Below, piece by piece: positions 1-6,971 of a stretch of 10,068 nucleotides of DNA; the stretch's first letter is position 1; each line of letters starts with the position of its first letter. A program made the position numbers and the translations under genes. Source of the DNA: Bryobacteraceae bacterium (GTDB lineage Bacteria > Acidobacteriota > Terriglobia > Bryobacterales > Bryobacteraceae). Location: positions 1 to 10,068 of the forward strand of contig CANGVB010000077.1 in the NCBI GenBank assembly GCA_947456995.1, in the 5' to 3' direction. The notes beneath the pieces were generated by a model. The model was given only the letters and a program-made list of their open reading frames with translations, was not told the origin of the DNA and made no database searches.

Positions 1-1268
1 AGAACGTGTCAAAGAGCTATGCAATTTACGATGCTCCGTCAGACCGACTCAAGGAATTGATCACACTCAACCGTCTAAAAAAACACCGTGATTTCAAGGC
101 TCTCGACAATGTGAGCTTCTCAATCACGGCCGGTGAGACGTTTTGCATCATCGGTGAAAACGGGTCGGGCAAGAGTACGATGCTGCAGATCATCGCTGGA
201 ATTTTGCAGCCCACCGGGGGTGTAGCAAAAGTTCAGGGCCGAGTGGCTGCCTTGCTTGAGTTGGGCTCTGGCTTCAACCCGGAGTTCAGCGGCCGCGACA
301 ACGTTTATCTGAATGCGGCGATTCTGGGCCTGTCGCGAGCAGAGACGGAGAAGCGCTTTCAGAGCATCGAAGAGTTCGCTGAGATTGGCGACTTTCTTGA
401 TCAGCCGGTAAAAACTTATTCGAGTGGTATGGCCGTGCGCCTCGCGTTTTCTGTTGCGATCCATGTCGACCCGGAGATTCTGCTGGTAGACGAAGCGCTG
501 GCCGTGGGTGATGTTTACTTCAGGCAGCGCTGTCTGCGCAAAGTGCATGAGCTGAGGCAGAAGGGCGTCACGATTCTTTTTGTCAGCCACTCGACGGGCG
601 ACGTAAAAGCGATTGGCGATCGGGTGTTGTGGCTCGATCACGGGCGGGTGCGCGAGATTGGCGCAACCGATATCGTGGTTGCAAAATACCTGGCCGAGAT
701 GACGGCTAAGGATTCTAACTTTGTAGAGCACCAGGCAGAGCATCGATTGGTGGAAGCAAAGAGTGCGGGGCAGGCGCCAGAGTTGGTGACTTCGATTCCG
801 AATGTGGATCACCGCCATGGTGACGGACGAGCAGAAATTCTTGGCATCGCAGTGCTTGACGAGCAAGGGCAGATTGCAGGGATGCTTGAGCCGAATTCAA
901 AGTTTGTGGTGCGGATCAGTGCCCGAGCCAAAGACTGGATAGCCCTGCCCAATATCGGCTTCATGATGCGCAACCATATGGGTATCGACTTTGCAGGCTC
1001 CAATACGATTCGAGAAGGGCACGAGCTGCCACCCATGGCACCGGGCGATACCGTGACCGTGGACTTTCATCTTGAGATCCCGGAACTTTACCCGTCGCAC
1101 TTTTCGTTCTCACCGGCGATCGCCGATGGAGGCCTGGTGAACTACAAACACTGCGACTGGATCGACAACGCGCTGGTGTTGCAGATGGGCCATGGCGAAG
1201 GGCAAGTGTATGGATACCTGCATCTGCCGTGCCGGGTGGAAGTGAATGCGAAGGTGAAACATGGCTGA
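1..1268 (+). CDS. wzt: Wzt-type polysaccharide ABC transporter ATP-binding protein with C-terminal glycan-recognition domain (5' partial)
   Basis: This is the ATPase subunit of an ABC exporter that would move lipid-linked polysaccharide across the inner membrane with a Wzm permease. Counting from the Val codon at 6-8, Walker A (GENGSGKST) is at residues 50-58, the ABC signature (YSSGMAVRLAFSVA) at 138-151, Walker B (ILLVDEALAVGD) at 158-169 and the switch His in SHST near 195. Residues 275-415 form a second, beta-rich region that fits the Wzt C-terminal domain, which in E. coli O9a binds the modified chain end. The GTG at 6 is probably not the start: the frame is open to the left edge and reads NVSKSY, and Wzt proteins normally have a few residues before this strand (for example IRVENVSKxY). 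The gene therefore begins outside the window. Its stop overlaps the next gene by 8 bases. The family is clear; the transported glycan is unknown. Confidence 0.93.
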   Translation, partial: NVSKSYAIYDAPSDRLKELITLNRLKKHRDFKALDNVSFSITAGETFCIIGENGSGKSTMLQIIAGILQPTGGVAKVQGRVAALLELGSGFNPEFSGRDNVYLNAAILGLSRAETEKRFQSIEEFAEIGDFLDQPVKTYSSGMAVRLAFSVAIHVDPEILLVDEALAVGDVYFRQRCLRKVHELRQKGVTILFVSHSTGDVKAIGDRVLWLDHGRVREIGATDIVVAKYLAEMTAKDSNFVEHQAEHRLVEAKSAGQAPELVTSIPNVDHRHGDGRAEILGIAVLDEQGQIAGMLEPNSKFVVRISARAKDWIALPNIGFMMRNHMGIDFAGSNTIREGHELPPMAPGDTVTVDFHLEIPELYPSHFSFSPAIADGGLVNYKHCDWIDNALVLQMGHGEGQVYGYLHLPCRVEVNAKVKHG

Positions 1269-2547
1269 GTTTAGTGGCGAGAGAGTGATTCCAGGTAAGG
1301 TAGATGTCGACCTTTGGAACGAGCATCTGTCGCGCTATCTGTTTGCCTCGCGGCTATGCCGTTTTAAGAAGGTGATTGATCTTGGTTGTGGGAGTGGGTA
1401 CGGGTCGGCGGAGCTGGCAAAAAAAGCCGAGAGTGTGGTGGGGGTAGATGTCTCAGAAGAAGCTGTTGCTGAGGCGAAGGTGCAGTACACGGCGGCGAAT
1501 CTACAGTTTCAGGTTGCGAGTCTCGAAGCTTTGCCGTTTGCCGATGGGAGCTTTCAACTGGGTGTGTGCTTTGAGGTAATCGAACACCTGAGTGAATATC
1601 GCACGCTGCTGGCAGAGGCGCGGCGTGTGCTAGCGCCTGGCGGGCAGTTGGTGATCTCAACACCAAACATCAAGTTCTATGCCGAGAGCCGCAAGCTGGA
1701 TGGGCCAAACCCGTTTCATGAGCATGAGTTTTCGTATGAAGAGTTTCGCGCGGTGCTGGGGGAATTCTTTGAGCACCAAACCTTCTTTGTGCAGAACCAC
1801 GCAAGCGGGCTGGTTTTCCTGCCTCTCGAAGGAGCTGTAGGGACAGAGCTACGTCTTGAGGCAGGCAAGCCCGACCCGGAAGAAGCTCACTTCTTTTTGG
1901 CAGTGTGTGCGGCGAAACCAATGACAGGAGCACCGTCTTTCGTCTATGTGCCGACCGCAGCAAACGTGCTGCGTGAGCGTGAGCATCACATACAGCGGCT
2001 TGAAGGCGAACTGGCTACAAAAAACGAATGGCTCGAAGCATCAAAAGCAGAACACAAAACGCTGGTAGATCAGTTTCGTGCACTCAAGCTGGAGATGGAA
2101 GCCAAGAACCAGTGGGCGCTGGAGCAAAACCAGCGAGTGGAAAAAGCGCAACAGGCCATCGTGAGAATGGAAGGCGAGCTGGCAGCCCAACACGAAGAGG
2201 CAGCGCAAGTGGTGGCGGCCTACGAGAAACGCGTGCAGGAAGTTGAAGCCGAAAGCCTGAAGCTGTCGGAATGGGCAAAGACAAATGAGTCCAAGCTGAA
2301 TTCGCAGATGGAAGAAATTGTGGCTCATAGCCGGAAGCTCGATGGGGACTTGAAGAAAGCGGGCGAGAATCTGGCCGAGTATCAGAAGAAGCTCGACGAG
2401 GCTGAGGCACTGGTGATCGAGCGCACCCTTTGGGCTCAAAGCGAGCAGAAACAACGTGAAGAGGCAGAGGGCAAAGTTGCGGCGGTTGAGGCCTCACGCT
2501 GGCTCCGAATGGGGAAGGCATTCGGGCTCGGCCCCAAGATTTCATGA
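1261..2547 (+). CDS. SAM-dependent methyltransferase with long C-terminal coiled coil
   Basis: The 428-residue protein starts with a class I methyltransferase domain (about 1-220). The SAM-binding glycine loop is VIDLGCGSGYG at 38-48, an acidic residue follows the second strand (GVDVS, D63), and EVIEHL at 105-110 and RRVLAPGGQLVISTPN at 121-136 are typical of the methyltransferase 11 family. Residues 232-424 contain no proline and are rich in Glu, Lys, Gln, Ala and Leu, predicting a long coiled coil. The tail SRWLRMGKAFGLGP (412-425) looks like a basic amphipathic segment that could touch the membrane or a partner. The ATG at 1261 is preceded by AAGGTG at 1251-1256 and overlaps the upstream stop. 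Methyltransferase plus coiled coil next to a Wzt recalls WbdD, which caps O-antigen and measures its length, but no kinase domain is present here. Methylation of a sugar is inferred; the exact target is unknown. Confidence 0.9.
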   Translation: MAEFSGERVIPGKVDVDLWNEHLSRYLFASRLCRFKKVIDLGCGSGYGSAELAKKAESVVGVDVSEEAVAEAKVQYTAANLQFQVASLEALPFADGSFQLGVCFEVIEHLSEYRTLLAEARRVLAPGGQLVISTPNIKFYAESRKLDGPNPFHEHEFSYEEFRAVLGEFFEHQTFFVQNHASGLVFLPLEGAVGTELRLEAGKPDPEEAHFFLAVCAAKPMTGAPSFVYVPTAANVLREREHHIQRLEGELATKNEWLEASKAEHKTLVDQFRALKLEMEAKNQWALEQNQRVEKAQQAIVRMEGELAAQHEEAAQVVAAYEKRVQEVEAESLKLSEWAKTNESKLNSQMEEIVAHSRKLDGDLKKAGENLAEYQKKLDEAEALVIERTLWAQSEQKQREEAEGKVAAVEASRWLRMGKAFGLGPKIS

Positions 2548-4874
2548 TTCTGCTGAAGAGGCTTTTGCGCCAGGGCCCGATGCTGATCGTGAGCCCTTTT
2601 CTGGCCGTGATCGAGCTGGCGTGCCTGTGGCTTACCGACCTTCTTTGGATGGTGGCAGGAACAAGAAAGCTACCTGCGAATGAGCGTGCCCGCAATCAAT
2701 CTGCCAGCGTGGTGATTCCGAACTGGAATGGGAAAGACCTGCTTGAGAAGTATCTGCCCAGTGTGATTGAGGCCATGAGTGGCCACCCGGATAACGAGGT
2801 GATTGTGGTGGATAACGGAAGCACCGACGGCAGTGCGGAGTTTATGCGCCAGCGTTTTCCGAGTGTGAAGGTTGTGGCACTGGAGAAGAACCTGGGCTTT
2901 GGTGGTGGCTCCAATCGTGGCTTTCGTGAGGCTCGTAACGATGTTGTCGTTCTGCTGAACAGCGACATGCGGGTTGCTCCTGATTTCCTCGCTCCGCTGC
3001 TGAAGGGCTTTGATGAGGCCGATGTCTTTGCAGTGTCTTGTCAGATCTTTTTCTCTGATGCAAAGAAGGTACGCGAAGAGACTGGGCTGACACAGGCTGA
3101 ATGGCGGCGTGGGGTGCTGGAGCTCAGACACAGGATCGATGACGAAGTAAAGGACCTCTACCCGTGCTTCTATGGCGGCGGTGGGTCTTGCGCCTTTGAC
3201 CGTCGCAAGTTTCTCGAACTGGGTGGCTTTGATGAAGTGTTGCGACCCTTCTATCTCGAAGACACCGATATGGGTTATGGAGCCTGGAAGCGTGGTTGGC
3301 GCGTGCTCTATCAGCCACAAAGCCATGTGTGGCACGAGCATCGCGGCACGATTGGCAAGAAGTTCTCGCAGCACTACATTCATTCGATTGTGCGCAAGAA
3401 CTTTGTGTTGTTTGCCTGGAAGAACATACACTCGCCGAAGATGCTGGTGGAGAACTTTGTCGCCAGCCATATCGCGGCGCTCTTGAGTTTGTTTACTGGC
3501 GATGTGCCGGGCCGGGCTACGTTTCCCGGCTTGATGCGTGCCGCGTTTCAGTTACCGGAAATTTGCGCGGCACGGTGGCGGGCGAGAAGTCTTGCCGCCA
3601 TTGATGACCGCACTGCTTTTCTGCGGCCGCTTGGTGGTTACTATCGCGATCATTACGAGGCAAAGGATCTCAACACGAAGAAACCTCGGGTGTTGTTTCT
3701 ATCGCCTTATGGGCTCTGCCCGGCAAGCCATGGTGGAGCTGTGTTTATGCAGCTGGCAGTGAAGGAGCTAAGCCGCCATGCCGATGTGCATCTGGTTGCG
3801 CTTCTTGATGAGGAATGGGAGCGGGAGGCACATCAGGAACTGGTGCCCTTTACGGCGAGCATGCAGTTTATGGTGCGCATGACAGGGCAGCCGCAAGCAC
3901 TATTCAGCCTGAGCCCCAGCTCAGTGATGGAGTTTGCAAATGGAGATCTGGCCTGGATTTTGCATCGCACGATCCTGAACCAAAAGATTGACGTGGTGCA
4001 GATTGAGTACACCAACCTCGGTCAATACAGCTTTGAATTTGAAAACGTGTTGACGGCGATCTTTGAACACGACATCTACTTCCAGTCGATCCAGCGTCAA
4101 CTGAGGACGAATCAGAGCTTGCTTTGGAGAATCCCGGCAGCCATCGAATATCTGAAGGCGATGCATTGGGAGATGAAGATGCTGCCGCACTTTGACCTGA
4201 TCGAAGTTTGCACCAAAGCCAATTCAGATTATCTGCTCAGCATGGAGCCAGGACTTCGACAGAGAGTCATGTCCGGATTGCGGGCCTGTATCAGAGTGGA
4301 TGCGTTTCCGGCCAATCTGAAAGCACGCTCCGGCAACACTTTACTTTTTGTTGGAGGCTTTCGGCACACACCAAATCTTGAGGCGCTGCAGTGGTTCTTC
4401 AATGAAGTGGTGCCGATTCTCAAATCGCGTCAGGTGGATTTTCGCGTGCTGGCGATTGGGGTAGACCCGCCGCCGGCTTATGCATTCGCAAACTCGGATG
4501 GGATTCTTGAGTTGGCCGGCTTTAAAGAAAGCATCGAAGCGGACATGCAATCTTCGAGTGTCTTTTTGTGTCCGATTCTTGCAGGCAGCGGTGTACGGGT
4601 AAAGCTACTCGAAGCCTTTGCCTTCGGCACGCCGGTGGTTTCGACGAGGATTGGAGCTGAAGGCCTGGCCGAGGAAGACGGCCGATACTGCCGGCTCGCA
4701 GATAGCCCGGAAGCGTTTGCGGATGCCGTACAGGACTTGCTCAAGAATCGCGAAGAAGCGGCTGCCATGGGCAAGCGCGCTTATCAATACGTAAAGGAGG
4801 AATGGGACGCCAGTGTAGTGATTGCGAGGCTAGCGGAGGAGTACCGCAAGCGGCTTACTTCTTCTTACCGCTAA
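2544..4874 (+). CDS. Bifunctional membrane-associated glycosyltransferase, GT2-GT4 fusion
   Basis: The 776-residue protein appears to carry two glycosyltransferases. Residues 13-39 are hydrophobic and probably sit in or on the inner membrane. The GT2 (GT-A fold) part spans about 54-300: VVIPNWNG (56-63), VVDNGSTDGS (88-97), the DxD-equivalent NSD (139-141), GGFDE (227-231) and the acceptor-side LEDTDMGYGAWKRGW (238-252). A linker follows, then a GT4 (GT-B fold) part from about 381 to 770. It begins PRVLFLSPYG and SHGGA (395-399), and has FVGGFRHTPN (602-611) and the nucleotide-sugar side GSGVRVKLLEAFAFGTPVVST (681-701). Each part alone has normal family length, so one polypeptide may add two successive sugars. 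The start shares an ATGA with the previous stop, which suggests translational coupling. The 3' end overlaps a convergent gene by 20 bases. Donor and acceptor sugars cannot be read from the sequence. Confidence 0.92.
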   Translation: MILLKRLLRQGPMLIVSPFLAVIELACLWLTDLLWMVAGTRKLPANERARNQSASVVIPNWNGKDLLEKYLPSVIEAMSGHPDNEVIVVDNGSTDGSAEFMRQRFPSVKVVALEKNLGFGGGSNRGFREARNDVVVLLNSDMRVAPDFLAPLLKGFDEADVFAVSCQIFFSDAKKVREETGLTQAEWRRGVLELRHRIDDEVKDLYPCFYGGGGSCAFDRRKFLELGGFDEVLRPFYLEDTDMGYGAWKRGWRVLYQPQSHVWHEHRGTIGKKFSQHYIHSIVRKNFVLFAWKNIHSPKMLVENFVASHIAALLSLFTGDVPGRATFPGLMRAAFQLPEICAARWRARSLAAIDDRTAFLRPLGGYYRDHYEAKDLNTKKPRVLFLSPYGLCPASHGGAVFMQLAVKELSRHADVHLVALLDEEWEREAHQELVPFTASMQFMVRMTGQPQALFSLSPSSVMEFANGDLAWILHRTILNQKIDVVQIEYTNLGQYSFEFENVLTAIFEHDIYFQSIQRQLRTNQSLLWRIPAAIEYLKAMHWEMKMLPHFDLIEVCTKANSDYLLSMEPGLRQRVMSGLRACIRVDAFPANLKARSGNTLLFVGGFRHTPNLEALQWFFNEVVPILKSRQVDFRVLAIGVDPPPAYAFANSDGILELAGFKESIEADMQSSSVFLCPILAGSGVRVKLLEAFAFGTPVVSTRIGAEGLAEEDGRYCRLADSPEAFADAVQDLLKNREEAAAMGKRAYQYVKEEWDASVVIARLAEEYRKRLTSSYR

Positions 4875-5358
4875 AGTCTTCCGCCAGTTCGTTCGCTACT
4901 TTACCGGCGTTGGAATGCATGTTGTGAGGCTGGGCATCTTTGGCCTTGTGAAAGCTGGACCAAAGAACAACGCGAGAACGACGATCGACGAGAAAGTAGG
5001 TTCCGCGGCCACGGCCGATGCTGGAAACCACTTTGGGTGCCAGTTTCATTTGCTGAGATTCCCCGGCAACGGGCGGAGCTTCAGCGGCGATCTTTTCTTT
5101 GGCTACGGCTTCCATCTCGTCGAGACGGGCTTCGAAGGCGAGACCGATCTTGTCGGTAAAAATGGCATCTGCCTTGCTGGCATCGGTAACAACGCGAATC
5201 TGCTTGATGATGCGAAGGCGATTCGCCAGATACTGGTCAAAGCCATTGGCCATCGGCATAAGATAGATCGTCTGCACCTGAGACAATTCTGCGTTGCCCT
5301 GAGCAAAGCCGATCATGGTGGCAAGAGTAGTAGAGACTAGTAGAGCGAGTGTGCGCAT
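4855..5358 (-). CDS. Small secreted protein of unknown function, antisense to the glycan genes
   Basis: I do not recognise a named family. The 167-residue product starts with a clear signal peptide: MRT, a hydrophobic core LALLVSTTLATMIGFA (4-19), and likely cleavage after A19 or A23. The mature part begins with a strand-like VQTIYLMPM (28-36), then a helix (GFDQYLANRL), RVVTDASKADAIFTD (55-69), a charged helix with an Ala/Pro linker (74-100), and GTYFLVDRRSRVVLWSSF (119-136), ending in a helix and a KKK tail. The alternation resembles small periplasmic alpha/beta domains, and similar secreted proteins are, from memory, common in Acidobacteriota; both points are inference. The frame stays open upstream to 5691, but that part lies antisense to a conserved glycosyltransferase and would bury the signal peptide, so the ATG at 5358 was chosen. 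AAGGAAA lies upstream with somewhat long spacing. The gene is convergent with the fusion gene (20-base overlap) and divergent from the next gene (24 bases). Confidence 0.82.
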   Translation of the reverse strand: MRTLALLVSTTLATMIGFAQGNAELSQVQTIYLMPMANGFDQYLANRLRIIKQIRVVTDASKADAIFTDKIGLAFEARLDEMEAVAKEKIAAEAPPVAGESQQMKLAPKVVSSIGRGRGTYFLVDRRSRVVLWSSFHKAKDAQPHNMHSNAGKVANELAEDFSGKKK

Positions 5359-5382
5359 GCGATTCTGGAATTTCCTTTTCTG
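5359..5382. promoter_or_regulatory. 24-base divergent start region with possible ribosome binding sites on both strands
   Basis: This is all that separates the - strand ATG (5358) from the + strand ATG (5383). It holds the near-palindrome GGAATTTCC at 5367-5375. Read on +, GGAA lies about 12 bases before its ATG; read on -, AAAAGGAAA lies about 12 bases before the other ATG. Each could serve as a weak Shine-Dalgarno sequence. The spacer is too short for two ordinary promoters, so any promoter for either gene must lie inside the opposite gene. I found no convincing -35/-10 pair. Confidence 0.35.
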
Positions 5383-6057
5383 ATGTACAACAACCAAAGC
5401 ATTACCGTTATCATGCCTTGTCTGAACGAGGAGCAGGGGATCGAGCAGGTCTTGCGACGAATGCCGCCCTTTGTCGATGAGGTGATTGTCGTCGATAACG
5501 GTTCGACAGACCGCACCAGCGAAGTGGCTGCCGATTTCGGAGCCAGAGTGATTCGCGAAGATGCCCGTGGGTATGGACGTGCCTACAAGAAGGGTTTCGC
5601 CTTTGCGACGAGCGACATTATCGTCACCCTCGACGGCGATCATAGCTATCCGCCGGACGCCATCTCGTATTTGCTTGAGGCATTTCGTCATCTTGAGGTG
5701 GACTTTCTAAATGCGTCGCGGTTTCCTGTGCGCGATCCGAAAGCGATGAGCTTCAAACACAAAATGGGCAACTTCATCCTTTCGATCGCCATGAGTCTGC
5801 TTTATTTTCGCTGGGTAAGCGATTCGCAGAGCGGCATGTGGGTCTTCCGCAGAAGTATCCTCTCTGGAATGACGCTGGAAAGTGACGGAATGGCGTTCAG
5901 CGAAGAAATAAAAATTGAGGCCCTCAAACGCAAGGACGTTCGCTTTGCCGAAATTTCCATTCATTACACGTCCAGGCTTGGTGAAATCAAGCTCAATCCC
6001 TGGCGCGATGGATTCTACAACCTATGGTTTCTGCTGAAGAAGCGATTCACGTCGTAG
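5383..6057 (+). CDS. GT2 glycosyltransferase, polyprenyl-phosphate (DPM1-like) type
   Basis: The 224-residue protein is a compact GT-A enzyme. It shows ITVIMPCLNEEQGI (7-20), VIVVDNGSTDRT (34-45), GYGRAYKKGF (63-72), the DxD motif DGD (84-86), SDSQSGMWVFRR (146-157) and a C-terminal SRLGEIKLNPWRDG (197-210). These are the marks of the dolichyl-phosphate-mannose-synthase-like branch, whose members transfer a sugar from a nucleotide donor to a polyprenyl phosphate. No C-terminal membrane pair is present, although FILSIAMSLLYF (131-142) is hydrophobic. It could charge a carrier lipid or start chain synthesis; the sugar is unknown. It is the first + strand gene after the - strand secreted-protein gene, and its 3' end overlaps the next gene by 34 bases. 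The ATG at 5383 is required to keep the first beta strand. Confidence 0.9.
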   Translation: MYNNQSITVIMPCLNEEQGIEQVLRRMPPFVDEVIVVDNGSTDRTSEVAADFGARVIREDARGYGRAYKKGFAFATSDIIVTLDGDHSYPPDAISYLLEAFRHLEVDFLNASRFPVRDPKAMSFKHKMGNFILSIAMSLLYFRWVSDSQSGMWVFRRSILSGMTLESDGMAFSEEIKIEALKRKDVRFAEISIHYTSRLGEIKLNPWRDGFYNLWFLLKKRFTS

Positions 6058-6971
6058 TGCCGAGCTGGCGGGGCCGGGCGCATCTGGAGACGCTTCTCGA
6101 GAGCCTTGCCGCGCAAACACGCAAGCCGGAAGTGGTATGGATTGTTGACGGGGGCTCGCGCGATGGCAGTGCAGAAGTGGCAGAGGCAGCCGGAGCACGA
6201 TTTGTGGATCTGGGTGAAAATCGCGGTTTCGCGCACGCAGTGAATCGTGGCCTGGCTGAGGCTGATGGCGCCCGGGTGGCTGTGCTCAATAACGATTTGA
6301 AGCTCGCCCCAGACTGGCTGGAGCAGCTTGCTTCAACCGATGCGCCGTTTGTGGTTGGCAAGGTGATGGCCTGGGATTCGACAGAGATCCTCGACGCCAC
6401 CTGGGATTTGTTGAGCCATAGCGGTGTTCCAATGCGCGCGGGATGTGGCAAATCCGATGGCGCCTTCTGGAATCAGAGCAGAGAGATTTCGCTTGCACCC
6501 TGGACGGCGATCCTGCTGCGGCGTGACTATTACCAGGCCACCGGCGGGCTCGACGAGAGTTTTGAGAGCTATCTCGAAGATGTTGATATTGGGATGCGCG
6601 GGCTGAAGCTGGGCTTTCGCGGGTTGTACGAGCCGAATGCTGTTGCCTGGCATCGGGGAAGTTCCACGCTGGGGGAGTGGCACCCGCGGCAGGTGCGCTT
6701 GAGTTCTCGCAATCAATTGAGGCTGGTAGCGCGGTACGGAGCTCCCGATTGGTGGAAGGTATTTGTCGGCCAGGGGCTTTGGGGCCTGGCCGCCGCCCGT
6801 CATGGGTGTTTTGCCGACTGGTGCCGTGGCAAGTGGGAAGGCCTGGCTTCGTTTGAAGCAACCGGAAGCGAATCTGAGTTTCTGAAGGACCTCGAACGGG
6901 AGATTTTCGACGTTGGAGCCGTCACCGGGCAAGATCGATTCTGGCGCTGGTATTGGGCGCTCAGCCTATGA
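6024..6971 (+). CDS. GT2 glycosyltransferase, rhamnosyltransferase-like
   Basis: The 315-residue GT-A enzyme would add a sugar to the growing chain at the inner membrane face. Motifs are IHVVVPSWRG (8-17), VWIVDGGSRDGS (38-49), ENRGFAHAVNRG (65-76), the DxD equivalent NND (89-91), GGLDESFESYLEDVDIGMR (174-192) and AWHRGSS (208-214). The C-terminal 80 residues carry many Trp and basic residues but no clear transmembrane helix. The ATG at 6024 gives a 34-base overlap with the previous gene. The next in-frame alternative, GTG at 6057, would cut into the first Rossmann strand, so the long overlap is probably real. No strong Shine-Dalgarno sequence precedes it. The stop shares ATGA with the following gene. 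The rhamnosyltransferase label reflects family resemblance, not proof of the donor. Confidence 0.9.
   Translation: MVSAEEAIHVVVPSWRGRAHLETLLESLAAQTRKPEVVWIVDGGSRDGSAEVAEAAGARFVDLGENRGFAHAVNRGLAEADGARVAVLNNDLKLAPDWLEQLASTDAPFVVGKVMAWDSTEILDATWDLLSHSGVPMRAGCGKSDGAFWNQSREISLAPWTAILLRRDYYQATGGLDESFESYLEDVDIGMRGLKLGFRGLYEPNAVAWHRGSSTLGEWHPRQVRLSSRNQLRLVARYGAPDWWKVFVGQGLWGLAAARHGCFADWCRGKWEGLASFEATGSESEFLKDLEREIFDVGAVTGQDRFWRWYWALSL

Noticed and set aside
120..866. - strand open frame of 248 codons
   Set aside because: It lies opposite the conserved ATPase motifs of Wzt and shows no domain of its own.
2084..2695. - strand open frame of 203 codons
   Set aside because: It is rich in Arg, Ser and Pro, as expected for the complement of a coiled-coil gene, and has no supporting start signal.
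2670..3470. - strand open frame of 266 codons
   Set aside because: It lies opposite the GT2 catalytic region and has a His-, Thr- and Gln-rich shadow composition without motifs.
4848..4872. Possible terminator hairpin AGCGG...CCGCT at the convergent gene ends
   Set aside because: Only five base pairs with a 14-base loop and no T-tract; it lies inside both coding sequences.
4915..5340. + strand open frame of 141 codons opposite the secreted-protein gene
   Set aside because: No recognisable domain and a glycine-rich, shadow-like composition; the - strand frame has a signal peptide and secondary-structure pattern instead.
5324..5350. Tandem AGTAGAG copies near the start of the secreted-protein gene
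   Set aside because: Two short copies explained by the signal-peptide codons for Leu, Val, Ser and Thr; not convincing as an operator.
5359..5691. N-terminal extension of the - strand secreted protein to 278 residues
   Set aside because: It runs antisense to the conserved DPM1-like glycosyltransferase and would place the signal peptide inside the protein.
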